Source of the DNA: Astrothelium macrocarpum | Lineage: Eukaryota > Ascomycota > Dothideomycetes > Trypetheliales > Trypetheliaceae | Direction: 5' to 3' | Assembly (NCBI GenBank): GCA_021030915.1 | Contig: JAGEMR010000090.1 | Location: 1-64,000 of the forward strand | DNA length: 64,000 bases | Shown here: positions 11,407-22,317 of the stretch, in pieces | Layout of the letters: every line of letters begins with the position of its first letter | Position numbering within the stretch: position 1 is the stretch's first letter | Notes under the pieces: generated by a model | Told to the model about the DNA's origin: nothing | The model's input: only the letters and a program-made list of their open reading frames with translations | The model's database searches: none | Translations under genes and position numbers: made by a program

Positions 11407-12653
11407 TTTTGAGGGCAGAACGAGGATGAAATGTACGTAAATGAAGTCAAAATAGAATAATAAGAATTATGGATAGAAGATATTTGGAGGAACAGGATGC
11501 CAGGCTTTATGATCTTTTCATGTATCATTCCGTCAGAACCGCCGAGTTTTCAGCCCCCGCTTACATGATGATTTAACTGGTGTTGCACAGAATGTGCTGC
11601 CTAGAGGCGTCGAGTTCGCGCAGACGCGATGGCGGCTGACTGAAACGGGACGTTAGGGAGTCTTTAAGACTCATATCTCATGGCGGTCAGTGCCGGCACA
11701 AAGGGCATCATATAATATCCTCAATGAATCCATCTGGACGGGCTGCTATATGCACAAACTTGATAGCCTCGTCCTCCAGTCCCGCTGAAGTACAAGCTGG
11801 AAGCAGTATAGAACCAGCGACGATAAATTAACTTATAGCGGAGGTTCTGCGCCAAGCCACCAAGGAGAAATATCATACCAGGGCCAGTTCAAATAGCTGA
11901 GCCAATCCCGTATGATTACTATAAGCTAGGTAAGTCTTGGCTTAGCTTGGCATAGCTTAGCATCGCTTGGCCGAATGCCCCCGTGACTGCTTAGCTCAGC
12001 TAATTCGACTGACCCCATAAGACCTGCAGAATAGAGGTTAACGCTTTTTGGTAATTGTAGCTGACATGGTTGCATGGCAACTCCGGGGCCCATTATTTGG
12101 ACTGAACAGGAAATAAGCAGATCTGAATGGACTCGAACACTGCCTGAGCTTATCCGAGTCAAGCCTGAGGCAGCCTGTGCAGACCTGAGAAAAGGCTGAG
12201 CAGGGAGGCTGTTTCTACCTTTGGAAGCAGGAAATAACGCTGGGTACCTTCTTACACGTCTAGAAGCCTCATCAGCTCAATGATTTTCTCTTCAACTTTA
12301 ATGTCTTACCTCGACCAAAGTATCTGGATTCTATAGACTAAACATATTGTCACAGTTCCAACTGCAAGCTCTAAACAGATGGCAGGACTGATCCTGAGTG
12401 CGTGGTGGGTGAAGGGAGCATGATTCATAAACCGAGAAGGACTCCACAGTAGAAGGAATAAGCGCTGGAAAACTATGTCAGAACTTTAAGCAAAAACAAG
12501 GCAAGGAACAGTAAAAGACTGGGAACAGGATGCACGAGCTGGAATCGGTTAAGAGCTGGACAGCTATCCCTACAGATTATATCCATGGTTCTATACTAAT
12601 CCAAGACCAAGCTCTGGGCGTACAGCACCACATGAGTCTGAAGTTCAATAGCC
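11407..12653. other. Intergenic stretch with decamer repeats
   Basis: No open frame of note occurs on either strand. The stretch contains the promoter of the 443-aa gene, degenerate 10-bp repeats at 11922-11972, and further AGCTNAG and CTGAG-type words up to about 12240. Nothing else was seen. Confidence 0.5.
11922..11972. repeat. Degenerate 10-bp tandem repeat
   Basis: Consecutive decamers CTTAGCTTGG, CATAGCTTAG and CATCGCTTGG (11941-11970), with weaker copies upstream (AAGTCTTGG), share the core GCTTNG at a spacing of exactly ten bases. It lies in non-coding DNA. Confidence 0.6.
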
Positions 12654-14353
12654 TCATTCGATAGCAACCACAGCGGAGTACCTTGAGGCATTGTTGGCGG
12701 TACTCTCGATGGCTCCAACCTTGATATATTTTGCACTGGCAGGAACAACAAATTCTGTCTCAAAGCCCTTATTCTCAAAGACCTGGACTTGGCTCAAACC
12801 GTTGGAAGAATCGCCAACGTAAAGAACCCACTGCTGGACGTCAGTGGCGCCGTTCCAGCTCACATACCCGCGCATACTCGAGGACCCTGCACACGATGAA
12901 AGCGGATCTCCAGCAGTCGCGTTCGCTACGACAAGACTGGGATCTGCCGTAGGCGTCGCGTGCCACTCCGACTTGTAGGCACGATAGCTGGAATCGCCAG
13001 AAGCGCCAAATTGAGCGGACCACCGTACATCCGCTCCCGTGCTACTTCCGGGCCCATACTCTTTGATGAACGGTTTGACGCCGTACCCCATGAAATAATT
13101 GCCGTTAGGAAGAATCGTATAGGAGCCTTCGGCAAAGGATGCGACGGGGTTTAAGGGATCGGACAGGTTTGTATGGAGTGTTGGGGGGTTTGCCGGATTT
13201 GGTGGCAGCGTCAAGACCAAGGCAAGACCGACAGATGGACTGCCGTTGTCGTTTGCAAACCAATGGATCAGGGATTGGTTTCCTGAAAGAGTCTCGATTC
13301 GCGCATGATGCTCCCAAGACTAGAGTGATGATGGCAGTCAGTATTGATCGTTGATTGAGTTCTGCTCGGGCTGATGCTGGGTTTTGCAAATGTTTCACAA
13401 GGTGAACTTACAAATGTACCTCCTTCCGGCAAGCTACCAAAGTCGCCCCCATTGTAACCGTTGATTTCCCACAGGATATCTCCAGTCTTGTTGACTAGAT
13501 ATGTCGTCCATACATTGCGGCCGTTGATAAGGTAGTTATCACCGAAGGATTGTATTGAATTCATATGAAACCAGTCGTATGGGTCGGACGAATTTGTTCC
13601 CGCGGCATCGATTGCCTGCTGACTATGATTGACCGGTACATGCGCCAAGGGACTCCAAATGAATAGGATTTGGCCAGTCTTAATGTCAATTTCGACAGCC
13701 AAAGGGTCGACAACCCAGCCATTTGTTGGGCCACCCACGCTGCTCAGGTCTGCCGTCGTAGTGTTGTATGCAGTCACAAGAATGGTATTCTGTGCAGTGA
13801 TGTAAGACTCATGGACGTCTGCCTCGCATTCTGCTGTCGTTCCCGGGGGTGTGAGGGTCAGGTTCAGCTGTGGACAAATAGTATATATTTGGCTATAGGT
13901 AGTGTCCAGTATGTTGACCTGGCCGTAGCCAAAACTCGTGGTTTCTGCTGTGGCTGCACCTCCAGAGCCGGACCAAAAGGTAATTACACTGGCGTTATTT
14001 AGTATTTGGGTCCGAAAGTTGGTGGCACTTTCCGCAGGCCCTTGCCAAACAAGGTTTCCAGTATCGCTCAAAATGAAGGGCGCCTGTACCTCCGCAACGC
14101 CAGATGTCGTGGTCGTTTGACTCAAAAATATAGGCAGAGGAGCAAGTGGTTCGCCCGTCTGATTGATTGAAAGCGTCGGAGGTGTTGCGTTTGAAGATCT
14201 GTAAGTTAACCATGGCCAGGTCGTATTATCGGAATTCACTTCAAAAGAGTCTGCCGTACAGTTCGATTGTGAAATTGATGAGGCTCCCGTCAACGACAGG
14301 CTTTTAAGCAAGAAACCAGCAAAGACAATCTTTCGGCTTGTTTGGTGTAACAT
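12654..14353 (-). CDS. Secreted arylsulfotransferase-like protein (ASST family), 535 aa
   Basis: The model is complement(join(12654..13319, 13412..14353)). One 92-bp intron (GTAAGT...CTCTAG) is in phase 0 and joins 'EGGTF' to 'SWEHHARIETL', a junction typical of the fungal arylsulfotransferase family (Pfam Arylsulfotran_2). The N-terminus has a short basic stretch, a hydrophobic core and 'GASS', consistent with a signal peptide of about 25 residues. Family hallmarks are 'YDWFHMNSIQSFGDNYL' near residue 265, 'TGDILWEINGYNGGDF', 'LPNGNYFMGYGVKP' and 'SEWHATPTADPS'. There are many N-X-S/T sites, as expected for a secreted or vacuolar glycoprotein. Bacterial relatives are beta-propeller enzymes that move sulfate between phenols. 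The substrate of the fungal proteins is not established. Neighbours give no pathway hint. Confidence 0.88.
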
Positions 14354-16000
14354 CCTGCACAGCGGACAGCGAAAAGCGGATAGATAGGTGAAATCGACTA
14401 TTCAGAGTATGCAAATAGATCAGGTATGGTTTCGAAAAGATTTGCAACTGAAGAGCTACCATCTTGGTGATGCAACAACGATTTTTAAACTGGCCTGAGT
14501 GGTCCTAGCGCTGATGGGCCAAACGATGAGGCTTTTCTAAGACTGGCAGTATACTCCAATGTGAAGTCCAAATTGAGCAGCCAACATTGACGCGTGTATC
14601 TACGCGTGGCGACTCTTTCACCGGTGGATTGCAACCCAGACCACTGACTCAAAAGAATCGAAAACAACATATGTTGAGGAGGTTCCTGGATGTACGACCC
14701 AATACGGATAATGTTACAAAATTAAAAGGGACGGACAAGTCTTGCAGTATGAAATAAGCATGGTTTTGAAGGACTGCGGTCAGTTAGATATTCTGGAATC
14801 CGTTCAGCTTCAATGATTAATTTACAGATCCCACCGGACTTGGTTTAATTTTCCTGCCTGGCAAAGTTTATTTTCAGTGTGCTTCCAAAGTATTACGAAT
14901 CCGACAAATTCAAAAGGCTATATAGCGATCTCGGCTCATGGGAGTGAGTTGGTCTTGTCTCTGACGTTGTTCTCTGTGTTTATCCTTCTTCTCAATCGTT
15001 CGACGGAGATTCTTGGGTCTTCGTAGGCTCTTTTGCAGACACAGCGACTTTCGACTATCTCTTCCAAGGAGATAAAGGCTTGGGATCTGGAGTAAGACCA
15101 GCGAGTTCTCGAGCTCCGGTTCTATGGGACATCCGCAGTAAGCGATCACACTGAACGGTGCACGTGGAATGAAAAGTGGGGTGTAAGGCCGACAACTGCT
15201 GCAATAGCTCATTCTTTGTAGGGGCTCCATTTGTTATTGCTGGATCCCTCGACGGTAATATTTGCGAGCTGACGCGGACCACACGTAGCCACTGCAGTCT
15301 TTCAAGCTCGTATAGAGAATGGGAATTAGACAGTAGAGATTCGTTTAGCATTATCAGGAGTCTAAGAAGATGAAAGGAGCGTCACAAGAGACAATAATGA
15401 CGGAGCTGTAGGCAAATCGGTGCAGGGTCCCCAGTGGATTGCACGTTTCGCACACGTAATCCTTAGGTGAAGAAATTGGGACGAACGTTGTGAATATATA
15501 TGCACATACGTTCATAAATTAGCATATGCATGCATACCTTATGCATACACGTTCATAAAAAAGCAATTCTCAAGACACCTGGTTCAGTAGATCAGTATTT
15601 CTTTCTCTTGCTTCATTCAATTTCCCTAAAATTTTCCCTAAATTTCGGACCGGTTCTTATTATTGACGACCTCCTACCATAAATTTCTTTTACAACCCCA
15701 TGAATAAATCACCTAAAGTATTCGCATCCAGGTCCAGTTGTATCTGTGGGGTTGTTCAACAACAGCGGTGTCTGATGAGATCCAGAGTTGTTAGAACCGG
15801 CATTAGTGCCTTCGTCGAGGAGCGGCCTCCCTGCGGCTTCACGCCCGTTTAATGAAACTATCACAGCGACTTCTAATAGACACAGGCACTGTTTTAACAA
15901 TGTATCCAGCTTTGCTTCCGGTCGCAACGCTCTCTTACTGACCTTGAAGTTGGAAACACACGGCAGACATGATGCTGGCAACGACTGCAATAAGAAAGTT
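14354..16000. other. Intergenic stretch
   Basis: Only short shadow frames of up to about 110 codons are present on both strands, none with a domain or a consistent splice pattern. A direct repeat occurs at 15499-15567. A Ser/Pro/Thr-rich minus-strand frame at 15709-16035 lies just below the decayed gene at 16001-16909 and might be its former 3' exon. Confidence 0.45.
15499..15567. repeat. Imperfect direct repeat, about 26 bp, 41-bp spacing
   Basis: TATGCACATACGTTCATAAA (from 15499) recurs as TATGCATACACGTTCATAAA (from 15540). Both copies are followed by A/T-rich DNA and AGCA. The stretch between them is also made of TATGCAT-type words. It is non-coding. Confidence 0.7.
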
Positions 16001-16909
16001 TCAACCCCGAAAAACCTGCTCGTGCATCCTCGCAAATCCTACGACTGCACTGGAAACGACGAACGCAACAGCGACTCCCACAGTTAGCAGCAGACCAAGC
16101 ACAGCACGATTGGGTTCACCAACGATGTGGACTTCCCACCCAAAGGCTAGGTTCGAGTCTATTATTGCCTCCTGCCCATCCTATTGGTCAGTTGCACCAT
16201 CCTGCCGCCCACCAGTCAGCACACTCTCGTTCGACTTTTCAGACAGACGCTAGAGCCAAACATCCTCGGCATGCTCTCCCCACACGTTTCACCTCGCCCG
16301 GTATCCGTAACGAAGAAAAACATTGACCGTCACTTCAACTTGGGGACACAAACAGTGATAACGCACGTTATCAAGCCCTTTCCGAGGTTGAAACTCGTTA
16401 GGTCTCTTATGAACCCCAGTTCCGTACTGGTTACGCTGACCAATAGAAAACTGCCGTGTCTTAGCAGCTGACGGCCGGACCAGGGAGCAGTAATGGAGCA
16501 CTCACCATAACAAAGTAGACGTTCCAGCGCCGGAAGAAGAGTCGCCACAGTCTGATTCTGCGGCTGAAAGTGTACTTGTCTCAAATCAGCTCAAAGAGCT
16601 CACTATCTGAGGTGTGCCTAAGATATCAATTTCGGGCTGATCGATAGCGTAGCTCCTTATGCAAACTCTAAGGTTTTTGGGCGAAAAGATGATGTTCACT
16701 AAGTGGGTCGACCAGGAGATTGAAGGATCTGAAACATTCGTGGGTGTTTGAATGTGCGAGCTGACGGACTGCATGCCCTCAAGCGTCGAAGAAGGCCCTG
16801 TTGAATGTAAAGGCCTGGTTTGAATGATTTCAGAGCATCCTGTGTCCGAACATGCACTCGGTCGAGACAGTGGTGTACTACTTAAAAGGGATCGTTGACT
16901 GACAGGCAA
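16001..16909 (-). pseudogene. Decayed member of a fungal family with one C-terminal membrane span
   Basis: Pieces of a family common in ascomycetes are recognisable on the minus strand. An N-terminal part from 16909 includes 'NLRVCIRSYAIDQPEID'. A middle part holds 'SDSELFELI', then a TGA at 16581-16583, then 'DKYTFSRRIRLWRLFFRRWN'. A part after a GTGAGT intron (donor 16500-16505) contains 'NVRYHCLCPQVEV'. The C-terminal part, behind a good CTGACC branch and TAG acceptor, reads 'FGWEVHIVGEPNRAVLG' followed by a membrane span and a stop at 16001-16003. The family normally has a GWG(I/V)xxxEGP motif ahead of the span. Two lesions stand out: a one-base loss near 16608-16612 and the in-frame TGA. 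An unusual intron removing both cannot be excluded, but the pieces on either side fit the family with nothing missing. Confidence 0.6.
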
Positions 16910-17031
16910 GCTCCTTCATGACAACTCTCGCGTTAATTAATCCAAAACATGATCATCATCGACGGAAACATCTAACTACAGCAGTAACGACTTCTTCTCT
17001 CAATCCTTTACTCAAAGGATACATTTCTCAC

Positions 17032-18018
17032 CTACAATGCCCAGTTGTCGAATCTTGAAATCGAAAAACGGCTTCTCGGCGGCTCTACCTTTGTCGAAAG
17101 CGTGAATGGATACCCGCATTCTTTTCGTGCTTCTTCACATTCATCCTGGCTCCAGGGAACAAAGACAATAAACTTCATTTCTGCATTGCTCCGTGTCAAC
17201 GGCTCCAGCACTGTTCCCCACCGATTTTTCTCGCCTCTCCGATACCCATCTGGCTCCAGACTGTTCTTTCCAGAGAGGTGCACAAACAGCTCTTGCAACT
17301 TTGTGAAGTTTGCGAGCACATTGCAGCCCTTACGCCAGCTGTCCAAGTCATAGGGAGCTGGCGACTCGAAATTGCATTCCTTCTCAAAATTCCAGGAGAA
17401 GTTGAGAGTGCGGATCTGGTTCAGACGCTGGGGCAGTACAGTCCGTTGAAGGTATGCGAATGTGTCGAAGTGATTAATGTCAAAAATGTTATCCTTATAA
17501 AGTATGGAAACAGTCTCACTATAGATAATCCGACACGTTTGGAGTAGAGGAAGTAGATTCGCGGGTGTATCCCAATTCGAATTATGAGCGGTGAGATAAA
17601 ATCCGGGTGCTGCTTCTAATTTTGAAGAAGTAGTTGTGGATCCCCAGCAGATGTGGTTGTATGTTTCAAGCTCTGGCCCAATATCTTCGATGCACTCGAT
17701 TGCCAGAAGTCTCCCAGGGGTGCGAACAATGTGTAGCAATCGTCTACCTACAGCCTCAATCCAGATTAATTGACGAACTTCGCGTGGCAGATGCCCGACT
17801 AGCATTGACTGGGATTGATTAAATGTTTGCTGTTTACCAGATTTTCTAAATGGAACCCAACCCCAAATTGACTTGTCAGATTTGGTGGGTAGCGGATAGG
17901 TCAAAGCTCGCGATCGCTCCCTTGGTAGGCGCGGCGGTGCGTTTGTCTTGCGCTCTTTCTGCGTCTTCTTAATGTCTTCAGCGCGCATCCCATGCGTACC
18001 GCAGGCCCCGTTCCTCAT
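17032..18018 (-). CDS. DUF7730-type protein, 328 aa
   Basis: A single open frame starts at ATG 18016-18018. After a basic N-terminus of about 70 residues comes the pattern 'LPREVRQLIWIEAVGRRLLH' (about residues 76-96), then 'LLPLLQTCRIIYSETVSILY' and 'DINHFDTFAYL'. This is the layout of the fungal DUF7730 family: an F-box-like LPxEIR helix, a conserved TCRxxYxE helix and a leucine-rich end. The family is large and expanded in Pezizomycotina. Its function is unknown, and a role as an F-box-like adaptor is only a guess. It has no introns, signal peptide or membrane span. A divergent relative lies at 52734-53507. Confidence 0.85.
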   Translation of the reverse strand: MRNGACGTHGMRAEDIKKTQKERKTNAPPRLPRERSRALTYPLPTKSDKSIWGWVPFRKSGKQQTFNQSQSMLVGHLPREVRQLIWIEAVGRRLLHIVRTPGRLLAIECIEDIGPELETYNHICWGSTTTSSKLEAAPGFYLTAHNSNWDTPANLLPLLQTCRIIYSETVSILYKDNIFDINHFDTFAYLQRTVLPQRLNQIRTLNFSWNFEKECNFESPAPYDLDSWRKGCNVLANFTKLQELFVHLSGKNSLEPDGYRRGEKNRWGTVLEPLTRSNAEMKFIVFVPWSQDECEEARKECGYPFTLSTKVEPPRSRFSISRFDNWAL

Positions 18019-18749
18019 GTTGCCGGCGAGTGAGAAGCTGTAAGAATGTTGTGATATTGTCTTGCCAGTGGTTTTGCAGCCCGGCTTTTGATCTTTTCAA
18101 CCCCTTCAATGAAGTTTACCTTGCTATCAACGAATCTCATGGGACCAAGGAAAGTGTAAATGTGGTCTTTTCATAGACATGAACGCTGCTGCCTGTTGGT
18201 ACTTTCGGTACTGGAAAACGTTCGTGCGCTGATGCTGGAAAGACTGGAAAGCTTACGACGATAGACACGCATGTGCCGAATGATCATCCTCTAGACCGGG
18301 CTTGGTACTGGACCACAGTATATGATCCTACCTGTCAATTCGAAGGTCGCTAGAACATAATCAGAACTCATATGTGTCTATCTGTTGCTGAGGCGCATCA
18401 TGGCAATCGTTAGCTATCAGGATCGGCCGAAAACCCTCCGCAATCAGGTTTATCATGTGCACGTTACAAGAAGAGCAACTCTATGCCGTATAAGATACAT
18501 CCTATCACACGCCACATCTAACAGGCCTGCGATAGCAATCAGAAGCCATACAGATTTTAAACCCATTTTTGACAAATCTTTTTGTGTTTCAAATTGCTCT
18601 ATATTGTTCTAGGATTCTCTATAAGATGTATATTGCGAGTTCTAGTTCTCAAGGTCCACGAAATATCCATTGCAAGCCCTGATGCAGCTGTTCCCCATCA
18701 CATGCCTAGCAATACCTCATGATACAATCTCCAAGTACGAGCCAAGTTC
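18019..18749. other. Intergenic, 730 bp
   Basis: It holds the promoter of the DUF7730-type gene on its left side and the 3' region of the mannosidase gene on its right. No other open frame, RNA gene or repeat was seen. Confidence 0.6.
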
Positions 18750-20736
18750 TTACTTGGGCCGTTTCAAAGGATGAGCTTCGGTGTTGAAGACAAAATCGTC
18801 CAAGCTGACATGGTCTGGTTCTGAATATAGCAAGTAAAAATATTTGAGCGTTTCCGCAGTCCAGAAAGACTCCATGCGATCGATTCTGGGAGGATTATCG
18901 ACCATGCAGTCGTCCAGAGCTGCATGCGCAATCGGCGTCTGTGTGTGGCTTACAATGCTGTTAAACATATCCCAGGCGCGATCCCTGAGGCTGGCATCGC
19001 CTGTGAGTCGGTATAGGACAAAGACGGATTCTATAGCCTCGGGGCTAGTGTAGCATTAGCTACGTCCCGTCAATATCCCGGGATCAAAGAACATACCGTA
19101 GAAGATATCGAGTGTCGTCGACCTTCACGAAACCTCTTGGGAGGTGATGTACTACAATTTTCATCTTGACGTCCTCTGAGTCATCGTATGAGTCGTCAAT
19201 GGCATACTTCCAACGCTGCTCATTCCATTGACACGGATCAGTGGAAGGACAAGCAGCAGTGTGGATTATTTCTGGCATTACGCCGAGCGGAGCGATCTCA
19301 TAGGCCCAAAGACAGCCCTCGACAAGCTGCTTAGCTATTTCCATCTCCTCTTCATTCCGGAATAGTTTGGCACCCAAGGCCACCATGCCTCCTGCAAAAC
19401 AGCCAAGATGTTGTGCTTGTGGCTCAGTCTCTAATTCCTCGAGTGGTGTTGCACCATCGCTGTAAACTTGGCCAGGCAACAGTAGGTCTCGGTTATCCGT
19501 TGTCATCGGTCTGTAAAATATGGAGCTCTGTAAAGCAGCCATGGCGTTTTGGTAGAGTTTTTGATATTGGTTTATGCCACCACCAAGTAGCAAATGTTGC
19601 TGCAACCCGTTAGTGAGTTTGATTGGAAGTTCTGCGCTCAAGAATGCCGCGTACCTTGCCAAGGTATTCATACAAAGAGTCGACCATACCACCAATTGTG
19701 AATAGAGAGTCTTGGGTAAAGTCAGTGCCCTTGGCATCGACCAAGATAGGAAATAATCCAGGCAGGTTGGTTCTGGTTTGTTGTGCTTCAAAGACATTCA
19801 TGATCCGTGCAATAGCGTCGTAGTATCGTAAATCCCCAGTAAGTTGGCTGAGACGTGTCCATTCTAGAGTGAGAGATCCAATCTCGGCGACAAGCGTGGT
19901 ATTATACGCCTCCTGATGTGCTCCTTCAATGGCAGCCTTGAAATCCCATCGAGTTACAGGCATGCGATTTGGGGTGTCGAACGCTTTATACAACATATCA
20001 CCCATTTCCTTAGCTTTACGGAGGAGCACAGGAAACCTGCCATCACTGAGATCATACGCAGATAAGAAACCGCCAAGGTATCGGATAGTTGTCTCGAAAA
20101 CGTTGAGCTCATCCAAGGAGCAGGTTGTAAAGTCTATTACCTTCACGACGTTGACAGCTTCCTCGAAATCATCATATAGACCCATAATCCAAAGAGTATC
20201 TAGAGGGCGTTAGAAATCACTTCTTCCTTGTAACGAGAGTGTAGTGCCCACATGCCCAAAGAGTCAACCAAGGTCGCAGCCCATCCGCCAAACGGGTCTT
20301 GCGCTGCCCCCGACAACGGTTTTACTTCGTCTCGCATCCACGCGTACTGCTTGTAGCCTCGCCATGCGTGCGTGAAATTTGCCTTCACTACATCCAGTCG
20401 TGCCAACCTTAGTTGTTGTTCAGCAGGGGTTTCGCGGCCGAAGCTGGCTTGAATTCTCGGGATGTTCGTTGGGCATGGTGACGGAAGAGGGACCAGAGAT
20501 TCTACAGGATAGTCTTGGGGTACATTGGTCCAATTGAATGCTCCCTCATAATATTCAGATGTCTGGCTTTCTATGGGCAAATCATCATCGCTGGTAGTGG
20601 AAGAAAATTTGCCGTTGGGTCTGGATCCAGAGTCCTGTGAAGAGAAAATAGCCTGCTGAAGCGGCGATCGTAGAAAGAGCAAAGAGGTAAGCAACAGAAA
20701 TGAGACCAGTAGCAGCAGATTCCATCTGGAGCTCAT
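18750..20736 (-). CDS. Glycoside hydrolase family 47 alpha-1,2-mannosidase, 607 aa
   Basis: The model is complement(join(18750..19044, 19097..19599, 19655..20199, 20256..20736)). It trims terminal alpha-1,2-mannose from N-glycans in the ER or Golgi. The N-terminus 'MSSRWNLLLLVSFLLLTSLL' is a type II signal anchor. Family motifs are 'DPFGGWAATLVDSL' joined by splicing to 'DTLWIMGLYDDFEEAV' (residue 161 on), 'FTIGGMVDSLYEYLGK', 'QHLGCFAGGMVALG' and 'YLLRPEAIES', and the C-terminal 'FNTEAHPLK' supplies the calcium-binding Thr. Introns 2 and 3 are ordinary (55 and 52 bp). Intron 1 (20200-20255, 56 bp) has a GC donor (GCATGT) with a CTAAC branch; without removing it the conserved VDSLDTLWIMG block is broken. 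An upstream in-frame GTG would add 11 residues, but the ATG in ACCATGA is the better start. Confidence 0.93.
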
Positions 20737-22317
20737 GGTTACAAGATTAGGAGGTGCTGGTGCAGGCACTTTGAAAGGTCATTTCGCAACGGAAGAAATA
20801 TAAAACGAGCAGGAAAAGACCTGAATAGCACAAAGTGCTGAGTCGCAGATACCGACATCACGGGGTGTGAGGTTGATCTGTTACGATCGGCTTCATTGAA
20901 TGTGGAAGCGGCACAGTCCAACGCGAATCACCGGCGCTTCCACGTGAAGTATACTTGGTCGTCCTTACCGATGCAATAGCTAAACTGTTCGACACGCTTT
21001 TTCTTATCTTCTGCATTGTGTGCTGGGCCGTGTGATAAGGAAGGCGAGCAACGCTACGTGTCGTGGCCACCTTTGGGAAGCTCTAGAATTGCGTGTGCGC
21101 GTAACTCGTTTGCTATTCCGCGAACCATCAGCTATTCCGTACGTTGGCTGTGCCTTGCCAAAGTCAAGGATCTCAACAGTTCTCATAGATTAGCGCAAGG
21201 GCTGAAAGATTGTCTGGTTCAACTGAACATAGGGGTGGCACATTTTACAAGCCCCTGACGAGGATGATGACACGCTAAAGTTGCAAAATCTTGGCGGGAT
21301 GTATAACAGAACCTCTTCCCATGCTATCTCTCTAATCACAGCTCCCATAATTCAATCGGTTGAGTTCATAATTTACTGTTTTCGATATTGTCTATTTCAA
21401 CTTCTTGCAAATCGAATTTCGACTGTCCAAGCATAATACTCGGCTTCTCACAAAGAGACTCCAAGTAACGCAGGATCGGACAACTTGCGGCTCATAAGAA
21501 AGTCCAGGCTGCTGAAATCCTTGTTTTGATGATGTCACTTGCTCGTGAGGGGAGATACTCAAATGAGTTCCATAAGATATATTGCAGTAGCTGGTACCAG
21601 CGGTAGTAACTAGGTACCTGGATGGTTACAGGGACGGCAATCTTGAGCAGCAAGTAGCTTCCCTTCTACTTTCTTAAGCCTGTGCTCGATTTTATTGATA
21701 TGCGAACAGTAACTTTGCCTTTCACTGGCATGATTGCTCGTGACTAGACTAGAGGTTTCTCTGGCGTTTAATAGAAGTTACAGTCTATTGGCTAAACCTT
21801 TCTTCTAGTTCTCATCTGTTACTCTATCTCTGTAATATTTTCTGGAGTTCAACGGTTATTTTCATCGCAGGTGCCTTCACTGCGCTGCTCCGCCTAGTAC
21901 GAAATCACTTGGCACTGATTTAATCCCTTTAAATTGTGTACTCGAAATGACTAGGTATTCTGCTTTAGAGTATCTTAGCTCAAATTGCCGATTAAGACTA
22001 ACATTAGTTTGAATGTTATTGAATGTCTCTTTTCGGAAACGAGGCGGGTCTTTTTGACTAAAAGAATCGCTAAGGCCGTCGTCGATGGTCAGTTCTACTC
22101 TTAATCTCCGTGTCTAGTCACCCACCATGGACACCTTCAACGTGAGAGAGCTGACAGATGCGTAAGAGATAACAATACCTTGTCATTAACGAAAATTATC
22201 AAGCCTAGAGCGCATAGCATCTAAAAAGAAATCAACTTGAACATCACCTTTTCTCCACAATAACTCTCGCAGCCATATATCCTGCTCTTCCTCTTCCCTC
22301 ATCTCCTCCCTTCCGCA
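20737..22317. other. Intergenic, 1.6 kb
   Basis: It contains the upstream region of the mannosidase gene and the 3' side of the BTB gene. The small frames (60-80 codons) on both strands have no domain and no splice support. No RNA gene or repeat was recognised. Confidence 0.5.

Noticed and set aside
20200..20769. Longer first exon of the mannosidase gene reading through to a stop at 20200
   Set aside because: It would insert 18 residues inside the conserved VDSLDTLWIMG block and then stop; the GC-AG intron solves both. The first apparent start is GTG, not ATG.
12654..22317. Possible secondary-metabolite or sulfation gene cluster around the arylsulfotransferase-like gene
   Set aside because: No synthase, P450, transporter or dedicated regulator lies nearby; the adjacent genes are a DUF7730-type protein and a glycan-trimming enzyme.
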